A DNA stretch of 64,000 bases. Origin: Actinomycetota bacterium (GTDB lineage: Bacteria > Actinomycetota > Actinomycetes > Mycobacteriales > JACQDL01). Positions 17,650 through 26,427 of this stretch are shown in pieces. Position numbers and translations under genes: made by a program. The notes under the pieces were generated by a model. That model was not told where the DNA came from. It saw only the letters and a list, made by a program, of their open reading frames with translations, and did no database searches. Each line of letters opens with the position of its first letter. Positions within the stretch are counted from its first letter, which is position 1. The stretch spans positions 24,657 through 88,656 of the forward strand of contig JACQDL010000006.1 of NCBI GenBank assembly GCA_016201065.1, in the 5' to 3' direction.

Positions 17650-19923
17650 ATGCGACATCGACTGCTCTACCTGGGTGGTGTGGCGGCGCTCCCGCTGGTC
17701 TGGACCGGCACCGCGGCCTCAGCCGGGGCGCCGACCCTGTTCGGCCAGGCCGCAGCGATCCAGCACGCCACGCCAAACACCGACAAGTACGGCGTCCCGA
17801 CCGGCACGGTCACGAACAAGGGCGGCGAGGCGGTCGCGGTGCTCGACGCCAACGGCGACGGCGTCGACGACTTCGTGGTCGTCAACGGCACCGAGTACTA
17901 CCACGTGGTGCTCACCCACCCCGGTCCCGGTGGCGTGCCCACCTTCCAGTCCGCACCGGCCGCGCCGATCGGGCCGGAGACCGACCGGGTCGCCAACCAG
18001 GCCAAGGGCCTGGGCACCCACGACCTCGACCGGGACGGCCGGCTCGACCTGTACTTCGGCAACCAGGGACGCGGCGCCCTGAACGCCATCAACCCCCGCG
18101 ATCTGGACACCATCCTCGACCCGGCCAACATCGAAGACCACAACCGGTACCGCGATCATGGCTACCGCACCCAGCTCGCTGCCGGCGACGGCACCTTCAC
18201 CCCGGTCGCGCTCGGCGCCAACGGCGACGGTGGCACCCGCACCGCGGTCTTCGCCGACTTCGACGGTGACGGGCACGACGACGTGTACCTGTCCAACGCG
18301 GCCTACTACGGGATCTGGTGGGGCAGCAGCAGCGCCCCCAACCAGCTGCTGCCGGGACGGGCGGACGGCACCTTCGGCCCGGACCTGCTGCGCCGGGCGG
18401 TGCCCGGCGGTGGCGATGTGTTCGCCGACTCCCTGGGCCGGGCGGCGGCGGACTTCAAGGGCGCGATCGTGCGGGACTTCGACGGTGACGGCCGTCCCGA
18501 CCTCGTCAACGCGGCCTACGCCGACGTCTGGGACAGCGTCGGCACGCCGCCGCTGGCGCCCGCCCAGCCGGCCGGCGGGCAGGTCGACCTGGACGGCGAC
18601 GGACTGCCCGACGGGGGCTACCAGGGCACCTGGTCACGGGGCCTGCTCGTGCTGCGCAACGTCTCCGAGCCGGGCCACATCCGGTTCGCCAACGTCAGCG
18701 AGACCGCCACCGACAACGGCCTGGCCGGCGCGGACCGGATGCACGTCTACGTGACCGCCCCCGCCGACATCGACCACGACGGCGACCTGGATCTGCTCGC
18801 CTCGGGGCCCCGCAACTTCACCGCCCAGGGCAGCCTGGAGCAGCACACCGACATGGTGCGGGTCTACCGCAACGACTCCACCCCGGGCACGATCCGGTTC
18901 ACCAACGTCACGGCCCAGTCCGGGGTGGCGTTCCTCAACAACGACGACACCCTGCGGGCGGCCACCGGCGGGCTCTACCCGATCCGGATCCCCAAGCTGA
19001 TGGCCGACGGGACCGACTTCCTCATGTACCCGCTGCTGAGCTCGGCCGCGGCGGTGGACATCGACAACGACGGTGACATGGACTGGATCGCGGTCGACCG
19101 CCAGTTCACCAGCCGCAACCCGCTCACCGGCAAGGAGTTCGACCTGTGGGTCTTCCGCAACGACGGCACCGGCCACTTCGACCTCGTGCCGCCCGCCGAG
19201 CACGGCCTGCGGCACACCGCCCGCGACCTGTCCTACGCCGACCTCAACGGTGACGGGCGGCTGGACATCATCACGGTCAACGGCAGCGGCGGCGGGCAGA
19301 CCGTCGACGACAACAGCTACGTCTTCCTCAACAAGATCGTCAACGACAACCACCACCTCGACGTGGCGGTCGGCCTGCCCGGCAACCCGTTCGGCATCGG
19401 CACCAAGGTCACCGTGCTGGGCGCCGGCGATCCAGGGGTGATCGGATACGAGGAGCTGCGCACCGACTTCGGGTACCGGTCCAAGCGGGCGCCCAAGCTT
19501 CACTTCGGCCTGGGCCCGGCGACCACCGTCGACCTCCGGCTGGCCACCCCGGACGGTCAGCGGCTCACCGTCACCGGTGTCGCCGGCGACCGGGCGGTGC
19601 GGCTGGTGGGCGTCGACGTGCAGCGCACCCCGGGGCTGGGGGGCGCACCGGCGTACCCGGACCGGCGTCGCGGTGTGGTCACCCTCGCCCTGCTGGGCTC
19701 CACCGCGCTCGACGTGAGCACGCTCGGTGACCTCACGGCGCACCCGGCCGGCTCCACCATCGAGGATCGCCAGATCCGCGACGTCAACCGGGACGGCGTG
19801 CCCGACCTGGTCGTCCGGATCCGGCCGGCGGGCTCGGGTCCGGTCTGCGTGAGCGGGTGGGCGCAGCCGAACGTCGTGGCGTTCGGCTGCCTGCCCGAGA
19901 CCGACGAGCACGACCGGCGGTGA
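17650..19923 (+). CDS. secreted CRTAC1-like protein (FG-GAP/VCBS repeats, ASPIC/UnbV domain)
   Basis: 757 residues. A signal peptide (residues 1-24, ending ASA) is followed by at least six FG-GAP/VCBS beta-propeller blades with calcium-loop sequences: DANGDGVDDF, DRDGRLDLYFG, DFDGDGHDD, DFDGDGRPDL, DIDNDGDMDW, DLNGDGRLDI. The C-terminal part has the ASPIC/UnbV signature GTKVTVLG...GYRSKRAPKLHFGLG. Such proteins are extracellular Ca-binding adhesion or matrix proteins. ATG 17650 has GAGGAG 7 bases upstream. A strong terminator hairpin follows at 19931-19976. Its ligand is unknown. Confidence 0.87.
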   Translation: MRHRLLYLGGVAALPLVWTGTAASAGAPTLFGQAAAIQHATPNTDKYGVPTGTVTNKGGEAVAVLDANGDGVDDFVVVNGTEYYHVVLTHPGPGGVPTFQSAPAAPIGPETDRVANQAKGLGTHDLDRDGRLDLYFGNQGRGALNAINPRDLDTILDPANIEDHNRYRDHGYRTQLAAGDGTFTPVALGANGDGGTRTAVFADFDGDGHDDVYLSNAAYYGIWWGSSSAPNQLLPGRADGTFGPDLLRRAVPGGGDVFADSLGRAAADFKGAIVRDFDGDGRPDLVNAAYADVWDSVGTPPLAPAQPAGGQVDLDGDGLPDGGYQGTWSRGLLVLRNVSEPGHIRFANVSETATDNGLAGADRMHVYVTAPADIDHDGDLDLLASGPRNFTAQGSLEQHTDMVRVYRNDSTPGTIRFTNVTAQSGVAFLNNDDTLRAATGGLYPIRIPKLMADGTDFLMYPLLSSAAAVDIDNDGDMDWIAVDRQFTSRNPLTGKEFDLWVFRNDGTGHFDLVPPAEHGLRHTARDLSYADLNGDGRLDIITVNGSGGGQTVDDNSYVFLNKIVNDNHHLDVAVGLPGNPFGIGTKVTVLGAGDPGVIGYEELRTDFGYRSKRAPKLHFGLGPATTVDLRLATPDGQRLTVTGVAGDRAVRLVGVDVQRTPGLGGAPAYPDRRRGVVTLALLGSTALDVSTLGDLTAHPAGSTIEDRQIRDVNRDGVPDLVVRIRPAGSGPVCVSGWAQPNVVAFGCLPETDEHDRR

Positions 19924-19930
19924 GTCGGGA

Positions 19931-19976
19931 CGGCGCCCCGGCCCCGCTGGGGGTCGGGGCTGGGGCCGGGGCGCCG
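19931..19976. terminator. bidirectional GC-rich terminator hairpin
   Basis: A perfect 15-bp stem (19931-19945 with 19962-19976) and 16-base loop lie exactly in the 56-base gap between two convergent genes. There is no T tract, as is usual for actinomycete terminators. It would serve both the CRTAC1-like gene and the operon ending at 19980. Confidence 0.8.
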
Positions 19977-19979
19977 GGC

Positions 19980-22697
19980 TTAGTGGCAGCTCGCCGAGCC
20001 GGAGTCGGTGCCGCCGCCGGCGTTGACCGGAACGAAGTTCCAGCCATAGCCGCCATCCGAGAGGGTCATCCGGAGCACCCCGAAGGTGTTCGGGATGCGG
20101 GCGACGCTGTTGGCCGATGCGGTGGCCCGGATCGAGAAGAAGCTCTTTCCACCGCTGCCGACGATGAGCTCCGAGATGCCCTTGGTCGGGTCGGCGTTGC
20201 CCGCGGCGTCCTGCGGTCCGAACCGCTCGTAGAAGTGCGCGTGCGCGCTGAGCACCACATCGGCACCCTTGGTGTAGAGCAGCTGGTAGATGGACTGCAT
20301 GTCGGGCTGGTGGTCCTGGCTGCTGGAGAACAGGGGGATGTGCCAGTAGGCCAGCACGCACCGCTTCGTGGTCGCGTTCAGGTCGGCCAGCAGCCACTGG
20401 TACTGCGGGTTGCCCGGGTTGCAGCCGCCGACCACGCCGCACTGGCTGTCCAGCGCGATCATGTGCCAGCTCCCGATGTCCCAGCTGTACCAGGAGGTGC
20501 ACTGGCTGGTGCAGCCCGGCTGCAGCGGGTGCGAGCGGTCACCGAAGTAGCTGAAGTAGCCCGCCCCCCCGGTGGGTTGGATCGCCGTACCGATGTAGCC
20601 GTACTCGTGGTTGCCCGGGATCGGGCGGGAGATCTGGCTCAGCCGGCCCCAGGACGGGTCGTACACGGCCTGGAAGGCGCTCAGCGCCCCGAGGTCGTAC
20701 TGGTTGTCGCCGAGCGGTAGCACGGCGTCCGGGTGGAGCGACAGCGCCACCTCGCTGGTGGCGACCTGGGCGCAGCTCGTCGAGGTTGGGGTGCTGCCCG
20801 CGGTGCAGGCGATGTCGCCGGTGGCGACGATCGTCGGGTCGGTGTTGGTCAGCGTGAACGCCGCGGTCTGCGTCGTGCTGCCGGTCGTGGCGGTCACCGG
20901 GTAGCTGCCGGCGGCGGGGCCAGCGGTGAACGGCGGGCTGACGGCCACGCCTACCGCGTCCGTGCTGACCGTGATCGTGCCGGCGCCGCCGGGGAAGCTC
21001 CCGGTCGGGCCGGTGGCGGGTGCGGCGAAGGTGACCGCGGCTCCGCTGACCGGGACGCCGTTCGACGTGGTGACCGTGGCGGCCAGCGGCGCGGCGAAGG
21101 TCGTTCCGGCCAGCGCCGACTGGCCGCTGCCGCCGGTCGCCGCGATCCCACCGCCCGGCGGCTCCGTCGGGGTCGGGGTCGGGGTGGTCGAGGGAGTCGG
21201 GGTGGTCGAGGCGGTCGGGGTGGTCGAGGGAGTCGGGGTCGGGGACGGCGTCGCGGTCGTCGTCGTGATCACCAAGGTGGGTGGCGTGGCGGCGGACTCC
21301 CGGGCCGCGAACTTGTTGTTCCCGGTCCGGGTCGTGGTCACCGCGAGCTCGACCGTGCCGCTTCCGGTCACCGCCGGGGTCACGTCGATGGATGCCCACG
21401 TGTTCACCACGATGTTCGGGCCCTTCCCGACGACCGCGCCGATCGGCGGCGCCGTGGTGAAGGTGAGCCCGCTCTCGGTCCAGGCACCCGGCGCGGCGGA
21501 GACCACCAGCCCGAGGCTGGATGTGGCATAGGTGTAGACCTGGAGCGTGGCCGAGCTCACGGTCCCGGACAGCCCGGTGACCGGGAACCGCAGGTAGCTG
21601 TTGATCGTCGGCGTGCTTGCCGAACCCGCCTCGCTGCCAAGCACGTAGTCGGCACCGAAGTTGGAGTCCGGCAGGTCGGAACGCACCGACGCGTCCGCGG
21701 CCACCTTGACGGAGTACGTCGTGGTCGTCGGGGTCGGGGTGGCGGTGGCGGTGGGAGCCGAACCGTTGGTGAGCCCGAACCCGGCCGACCCGGCCGACCC
21801 GGAGGCGGTCGCCGTCACCTGGTAGGAGCCAGCCACGGCGTTGGCGGTGAGCGCTGGCGACTGGGCCACGCCTGCGGCGTCGGTGTTCACCGTCGCCGCG
21901 CCCGAGCCGCCCGAGCCGCCCGCGAAGGTCGCCGAGGCACCGCTGCTCGGTGCGGTGAAGGTCACCGGCGTGTTCGGCACCGGGGCGCCGGACCCGTCGG
22001 TGACGGTCGCGCTGAGCGGCGCCGCGAACGCGGTCCCGACCGGCGCGGCCTGCCCCGACCCGGAGGTCGCGGCCACCGCACCCGGTGCCGCCTCGGTGAT
22101 CACCAAGCGGGGTGGCGTCGCGACCACCTCCCGGCTGGCCAGCTTCTTGCTCAACGTCGAGGTGGTCGTCAGCACCAGCGTGTACGTGCCGTTGCCGGTG
22201 ACCGCGCTGCTGACATCCGCGGCGGCCCAGCTGCCGACGGCGATGTTCGGGAGGTTCGCCACCATCGTCGAGCCGACCGCGGGGGCGGTGTTCCAGGTGA
22301 TCCCGGACTCCGTCCAGGTGCTGGGTGCGGTGAAGACCTGCACGCCCGTCGACGACGACGCGTAGCTGTAGAGCTGGAGCTGCACGCTCGACGGCGCCCC
22401 GCTCAGCCCGCTCACCGTGAACTTGAGATAGCTGACGGCGGCCGCCTTGAGCGCCGACGCGGCCCGGGCGGCCAGCTCGGTCGCCGCGCCGTAGTTCGTG
22501 TCCGGCGCGTCGCCCTGCACGTACGCGTCGGCCGAGGCCGTGACGGTGATCGGTGCCGCCGCCAGGCTCGGGTTGACCGCACGGACCGCGGCCCAGGTGC
22601 CGGGCAGCAACGCGGCGGTCACGAGCACCGCCCCCGTGCGGGCGATCCGGGTCCGCGCCGGTCGCGAACGGCCTGCGGCGGATGAGGTGATGGTCAT
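19980..22697 (-). CDS. secreted DNRLRE / Ig-like / metallophosphoesterase protein
   Basis: 905 residues, multidomain and exported. It has a signal peptide (residues about 1-48). DNRLRE domain 1 (about 50-200, ADAYVQGDAPDTNYG...) is followed by an Ig-like domain (about 205-310) and DNRLRE domain 2 (about 325-475, ADASVRSDLPDSNFG). A Thr/Pro-Ser repeat stalk and a second Ig-like domain come next. The C-terminal third is a calcineurin-type phosphoesterase with LGDNQYD, GNHEYG and SAHAHFYER. Metal-site residues are intact. ATG 22697 has GGAGG upstream. It is the last gene of the glycan operon, so it may act on an exported phosphorylated product or phosphate ester (inference). Confidence 0.85.
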   Translation of the reverse strand: MTITSSAAGRSRPARTRIARTGAVLVTAALLPGTWAAVRAVNPSLAAAPITVTASADAYVQGDAPDTNYGAATELAARAASALKAAAVSYLKFTVSGLSGAPSSVQLQLYSYASSSTGVQVFTAPSTWTESGITWNTAPAVGSTMVANLPNIAVGSWAAADVSSAVTGNGTYTLVLTTTSTLSKKLASREVVATPPRLVITEAAPGAVAATSGSGQAAPVGTAFAAPLSATVTDGSGAPVPNTPVTFTAPSSGASATFAGGSGGSGAATVNTDAAGVAQSPALTANAVAGSYQVTATASGSAGSAGFGLTNGSAPTATATPTPTTTTYSVKVAADASVRSDLPDSNFGADYVLGSEAGSASTPTINSYLRFPVTGLSGTVSSATLQVYTYATSSLGLVVSAAPGAWTESGLTFTTAPPIGAVVGKGPNIVVNTWASIDVTPAVTGSGTVELAVTTTRTGNNKFAARESAATPPTLVITTTTATPSPTPTPSTTPTASTTPTPSTTPTPTPTEPPGGGIAATGGSGQSALAGTTFAAPLAATVTTSNGVPVSGAAVTFAAPATGPTGSFPGGAGTITVSTDAVGVAVSPPFTAGPAAGSYPVTATTGSTTQTAAFTLTNTDPTIVATGDIACTAGSTPTSTSCAQVATSEVALSLHPDAVLPLGDNQYDLGALSAFQAVYDPSWGRLSQISRPIPGNHEYGYIGTAIQPTGGAGYFSYFGDRSHPLQPGCTSQCTSWYSWDIGSWHMIALDSQCGVVGGCNPGNPQYQWLLADLNATTKRCVLAYWHIPLFSSSQDHQPDMQSIYQLLYTKGADVVLSAHAHFYERFGPQDAAGNADPTKGISELIVGSGGKSFFSIRATASANSVARIPNTFGVLRMTLSDGGYGWNFVPVNAGGGTDSGSASCH
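21165..21265 (-). repeat. Thr-Pro-Ser linker repeats
   Basis: A low-complexity in-frame array of TPTPS and STTPT-type units encodes the stalk between the second DNRLRE and second Ig-like domains. Unit length is irregular (6-24 bp). Confidence 0.75.
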
Positions 22698-22761
22698 CGG
22701 CCCCTCCACGATGTCGAGCGTGCGATGGCAGCTCGCCGGCGTTCCGGCGAACTCTTCACGG

Positions 22762-23340
22762 TCAGTCGTCCTCGATCAGCCCGGCCGTGCCGCAGGATCG
22801 CAGCGCCGGGTCCCGCCACTGCCAGGCCAACGCGGCCCGCAGGTCGGCATGCCCACGCCGGGGGCTGAGGTAGGCGCCCTCGACCCGGATCGGGACCGAA
22901 GTGTCCGCCGTGACCGTGCGGGGGGCGCCCATCGCCGACCGCCACCGGGTGCCGCCCACGGTGAGGTCCACCGCGCGGACGGTGATCGGCATGGTGGTCC
23001 CGTTTGTGATCACGCCACGCAGGGTGATCCGGTAGCTGCCGGCGGCGAACATGGTGCCGCCGGCCAGCGGGGGTTCGAAGACCGCGTCGGTGAGGTGCAC
23101 CGCCGGCACGGCGCCGCGCGGGCAGACGATCGTCCGGCCCGCCGGCCCGGCCACCCGGATGGGTGGCGGCTCGGTGGCCGCGGCCAGCCGGGGCGGTTCG
23201 GTGTGACCGGCGTGGACATCGGGCCCGACCGGACCGGCACCGGAACCGGACCCGAGGGTCGCGCCGGCACCCGTGGCGAGCACGGCCACCGCACCAAGGG
23301 TGATCCAGAACCGCGACCCTGGGACGCTGCGCAGGTTCAT
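22762..23340 (-). CDS. membrane-anchored extracellular protein, unknown function
   Basis: 192 residues. A short basic N-terminus and one hydrophobic segment (residues about 10-32) act as signal or anchor. The rest is extracellular, with a predicted beta-rich body and two cysteines (IVCPRG and RSCGTAG near the end) that may pair. HAGHTEPP follows the anchor. I recognise no family. The start overlaps the GH5-like gene stop at ATGA, placing it in the glycan operon. The next gene begins 64 bases downstream. Confidence 0.7.
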   Translation of the reverse strand: MNLRSVPGSRFWITLGAVAVLATGAGATLGSGSGAGPVGPDVHAGHTEPPRLAAATEPPPIRVAGPAGRTIVCPRGAVPAVHLTDAVFEPPLAGGTMFAAGSYRITLRGVITNGTTMPITVRAVDLTVGGTRWRSAMGAPRTVTADTSVPIRVEGAYLSPRRGHADLRAALAWQWRDPALRSCGTAGLIEDD

Positions 23341-24632
23341 GCTGGTCGACCTCCCGTCCCGGCCAGGGCGGACATCCGGTGGCACGCCGGCGGAGGGGCG
23401 AGCTCGGCCGCCCGCAGTGCTTCGGCGTAGCTGGCGGCGTAGTGCCCGCTGCCGTCGGCGTCGAAGTAGGCGTGCGCGTCGTAGCGCACCAGCCCAGCCG
23501 GGTCCTGGATCCACGCGCGCGGATGCATGCTTCCCCACCTCGCGGGCGAGGTGGAGCCGTACCCCGCCACCAACACCAGACCCGCGCCGCCGGCCTGCCG
23601 GATCGCGGTGACGGCCTGCTGGGAGGCCCGCTCCCACAGCCGGGCGCCAGCCATGCCCCGCTCCGCGAGGGTGACCGGCTCGTTCAGCAGGCCGTAGCCG
23701 ATGACGGCCGGAAGACCCGCCACGGCCGGCACCGTCCGCCGCCAGAAGTCCGCCAGCGCACCGGTCGGGAGCCCGGCCGAGCCCAGCAGGAGCCGCCTGG
23801 CCTGACCGGCTCCGGGGCCCGGCCCGGCGGCGAACGCACCGTAGCCGTGCAGATCGACGATCACCCGTAGGCCGGCCCGGCCGGCATGGTCGAGGGCCCG
23901 GCGCAACGTGCTGACCGCGGTCGCGTCCAGCGGCCCGCCCGGAACCGGCTGCAGCCGCTCCCAGGCCACCGCCATCCGGACCAGCCGCACCCCCCGCCGG
24001 GCCAGGTACTGGTAGCTGGCCGGCGACTCGTAGCTGTAGTCGTAGCCGTAGCGGCCGGGGCGCAGGCTGCCGAACGCCGGGTTCGTGTCGGCGGCCCCGA
24101 ACGAACCGCCCGCGAGCACCACGCCACGCAGGTACCCGCGGGTGCTCCCGTGCGCCTCCACGATCCCGGCCTGCGGCCCCCGGCTGTCCAGCTCGGTGGA
24201 GCCGGTCCCGGCCCGGTAGACGGACATCGGGTAGCTCGCCGGCCACCGGGCCGCCGACCAGGCGGTGACCGGCAGCCCCAACGTGTCGGCGGCCGAGTAC
24301 CAGGTGTCGGCCAGCGCGTTCCATCGCTGCGCGTCCGGTCCCGACGGCCAGCCGACCTCGCCGACGTACCCGGCCGAGTGGTTGGCCGACAGCCACTGCG
24401 CGAAGTGCGCCAACCCGTCCACCGCGGCCGCCTGCAACGCGTCCGCCCCGCAGATCTCCCGGGACCCCCGGTCCAGGGACTGCGGGAGCAGTACACCCGC
24501 GGTCACGGCGACGCCGAGCACGATCGCGACGGCTCCGCGCCGACCCCAGCGCGCCGACCGGGCCGCCACCATCGGCCGCGGCCCGCGAGCCGTACCCGCG
24601 TCCGCGCTGGGTGGCGCCGAGGAGAGCGTCAT
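23337..24632 (-). CDS. GH5-like (beta/alpha)8 glycoside hydrolase, membrane-anchored
   Basis: 431 residues. An N-terminal membrane segment (about 35-53) is followed by a roughly 100-residue region of unclear fold, then a clan-A barrel: GVRLVRMAVAWERLQP (strand with the conserved Arg), LRVIVDLHGYG, and YGLLNEPV with the acid/base Glu near residue 318. YDAHAYFDADGSGHY lies near strand 6-7. I could not place a clear nucleophile Glu, so catalysis is not assured. ATG 24632 is preferred; a GTG at 24671 lacks a ribosome-binding site. It sits in the glycan operon and may trim the product. Confidence 0.75.
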   Translation of the reverse strand: MTLSSAPPSADAGTARGPRPMVAARSARWGRRGAVAIVLGVAVTAGVLLPQSLDRGSREICGADALQAAAVDGLAHFAQWLSANHSAGYVGEVGWPSGPDAQRWNALADTWYSAADTLGLPVTAWSAARWPASYPMSVYRAGTGSTELDSRGPQAGIVEAHGSTRGYLRGVVLAGGSFGAADTNPAFGSLRPGRYGYDYSYESPASYQYLARRGVRLVRMAVAWERLQPVPGGPLDATAVSTLRRALDHAGRAGLRVIVDLHGYGAFAAGPGPGAGQARRLLLGSAGLPTGALADFWRRTVPAVAGLPAVIGYGLLNEPVTLAERGMAGARLWERASQQAVTAIRQAGGAGLVLVAGYGSTSPARWGSMHPRAWIQDPAGLVRYDAHAYFDADGSGHYAASYAEALRAAELAPPPACHRMSALAGTGGRPA

Positions 24633-24648
24633 CGCCGCAGCACCCCCC

Positions 24649-26427
24649 TCACCGCGCCGTCCGCCGCGCACCGGCTGGCTGGCTCGCCGGATGCGCGCGG
24701 GTCGCCGGAAGCGCGCGGGTCGCCGGAAGCGCGCGGGTCTCCGGACGTACCTCGCGGACGGTGATCGTGTCCAGCCCGACGCCGAACCGGGCCACCGGCA
24801 CCGAGTGCCGCAACGCCTGGCCGAGAGTGGGGAACATCCGCAGGGTGTCCGCGGAGGGGCGGCCGTCGGCCTGCACGTGGGAGGCGAGGTCGTCCTGCTG
24901 GTCCAGCACGACGTAGCTGATGCCGGTCCAGCTCGGCGAACCGGGAATCTTCACGTCACGGTCCACGTCGAGCTTGGTGAACCAGATCACCCGGTCGGCC
25001 GGGTGGCCGGCCCGTACCAGGTCCACCCAGAGCGAGTCATCGACGACGACGTACGCCGAGTTCGGCACCCGGTCCCGGACCCAGGCCAGCGCCTGGGCCT
25101 TGCCCGCGTCGCGGTTCACCTCGCGGAGGTCCCGCAGCGGGATCGACCAGGCATGGCCGACGGCGAGCAGCAGCCAGCCGCAGAGCCCGGCGACCGCGAC
25201 CTGCCAGGCTCGCCGGCGCGCGGTGGCGGGCCGGCGGGCGCCGGTGGGCCGCGCCTCTCCCCACCGCCACAGGTGGTCCGCCACGCCGCCGATGGTCAGC
25301 GCGGCGAACGGGATCATCGCGATCACATACGGATACGGCAGGTACCCGGACCGCAGCAGCAGCACCACCTGGATCGCGAACGCCAGCGCCACCGCCCGGG
25401 TCCGCCGCACCAGCAGGCCGGGCACGACGAGCAGCAGGGCCAGCTGGGGCAACCACGGATCCTGGGCCAGCCAGCTGTGGATCACCGCGCTTGCCGTGCT
25501 CGCCGGGTCGAAGATGCTGCCGCTGCCGGTGCGCTCGAACAGCTGCCAGCGCACCGCCCACTCAAGGCTCACGTGATCCGGACCGACGAGCAGCTCGTTC
25601 TTGATCAACGCGTACAGCGGGAAGGCGGCGCACAGCAGGATGAACCACGCGGCGAAGAGCGCCGTGGTGAACCGGCGGTTGCGCCGGTCCGCCCGCTGCC
25701 ACAGCAGCACCACGACGGCCGGCAGGTAGAGCAGCGCGGTCTCCTTGGTGAGCACCGCGACGGCCAGGCACCCGGCGCTGGCGACCGCGGCGCCGATGCT
25801 GCGCCGCGGCGAGGCGGCCAGGAGGAACGCGGCGACCAGCCACGGCGTGACGACGTTGTCCAGCAACGCGGCCCGGGTGAAGTAGACCGCCAGCGGGCTG
25901 AACACGAAGACGGTCACCCCGAGCACCGACCCCGGCCGGCCGAGGCCGAGGCGCCGGCCGAGCGCGTACAGCAGCGGGATCGTCACCAGCTTGCAGACGA
26001 GCATGAACTCCCGGGCCGCGCCGACCGCGTACGGCGCCCGATCGAACCCGTCGGTCAGCCACGTCCACAGCGAGATCTGCAGCCACCCCAGCGGCGGATG
26101 CGCATACCAGTACGTGTAGTGCCCGAGGGTGTGCCAGTTCGCGACCGCCCAGGCATAGGCGGTATAGGTGCCCTCGTCGTCGAAGCGGGCCGGCGAGGTG
26201 TACATCCCGGCCGCGTGCACCAGGCCACCGGCCAGCAGCAGGACCGCGACCAGCACCAGGTCGATCCGGTGGCGGCGGGCCCGCCGGGCCAACGCCGGTG
26301 CGACCCGATGCCGGAGCCGGGGACCGGCGGCGACCACGCCGTCGAGGGAGATGTCCAGGGGCGGCAGGGGCTGCTCGGGGCTGCGTGGCTCCGGCAGCCG
26401 CGGGCCGGGTCGGGTCGAGGCGGTCAT
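24649..26427 (-). CDS. GT39/ArnT-type membrane glycosyltransferase
   Basis: 592 residues and about 10-12 membrane helices. The first periplasmic loop has FDDEGTYTAYAW (the acidic DE pair of GT-C enzymes) and HPPLGWLQ, as in Dol-P-Man or ArnT/PMT transferases. TRAALLDNVVTPW and LTKETALLYLP are further family marks, and a soluble C-terminal part follows (TKLDVDRDVKIPG...). It likely moves a sugar from a polyprenyl-phosphate donor to an exported acceptor. The C-terminus ends in an 18-bp tandem repeat. The start overlaps the preceding GT2 stop (ATGA). Confidence 0.84.
   Translation of the reverse strand: MTASTRPGPRLPEPRSPEQPLPPLDISLDGVVAAGPRLRHRVAPALARRARRHRIDLVLVAVLLLAGGLVHAAGMYTSPARFDDEGTYTAYAWAVANWHTLGHYTYWYAHPPLGWLQISLWTWLTDGFDRAPYAVGAAREFMLVCKLVTIPLLYALGRRLGLGRPGSVLGVTVFVFSPLAVYFTRAALLDNVVTPWLVAAFLLAASPRRSIGAAVASAGCLAVAVLTKETALLYLPAVVVLLWQRADRRNRRFTTALFAAWFILLCAAFPLYALIKNELLVGPDHVSLEWAVRWQLFERTGSGSIFDPASTASAVIHSWLAQDPWLPQLALLLVVPGLLVRRTRAVALAFAIQVVLLLRSGYLPYPYVIAMIPFAALTIGGVADHLWRWGEARPTGARRPATARRRAWQVAVAGLCGWLLLAVGHAWSIPLRDLREVNRDAGKAQALAWVRDRVPNSAYVVVDDSLWVDLVRAGHPADRVIWFTKLDVDRDVKIPGSPSWTGISYVVLDQQDDLASHVQADGRPSADTLRMFPTLGQALRHSVPVARFGVGLDTITVREVRPETRALPATRALPATRAHPASQPAGARRTAR
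24693..24744 (-). repeat. 18-bp tandem repeat at GT39 3' end
   Basis: Two exact 18-bp units (24693-24710 and 24711-24728) and a third with one change (24729-24744) encode a Thr-Arg-Ala-x-Pro-Ala repeat in the C-terminal tail of the GT39-type protein. Confidence 0.88.

Noticed and set aside
21165..21265. Possible CRISPR-like repeat array
   Set aside because: Irregular 6-24 bp units in frame with a Thr/Pro stalk, without spacers.
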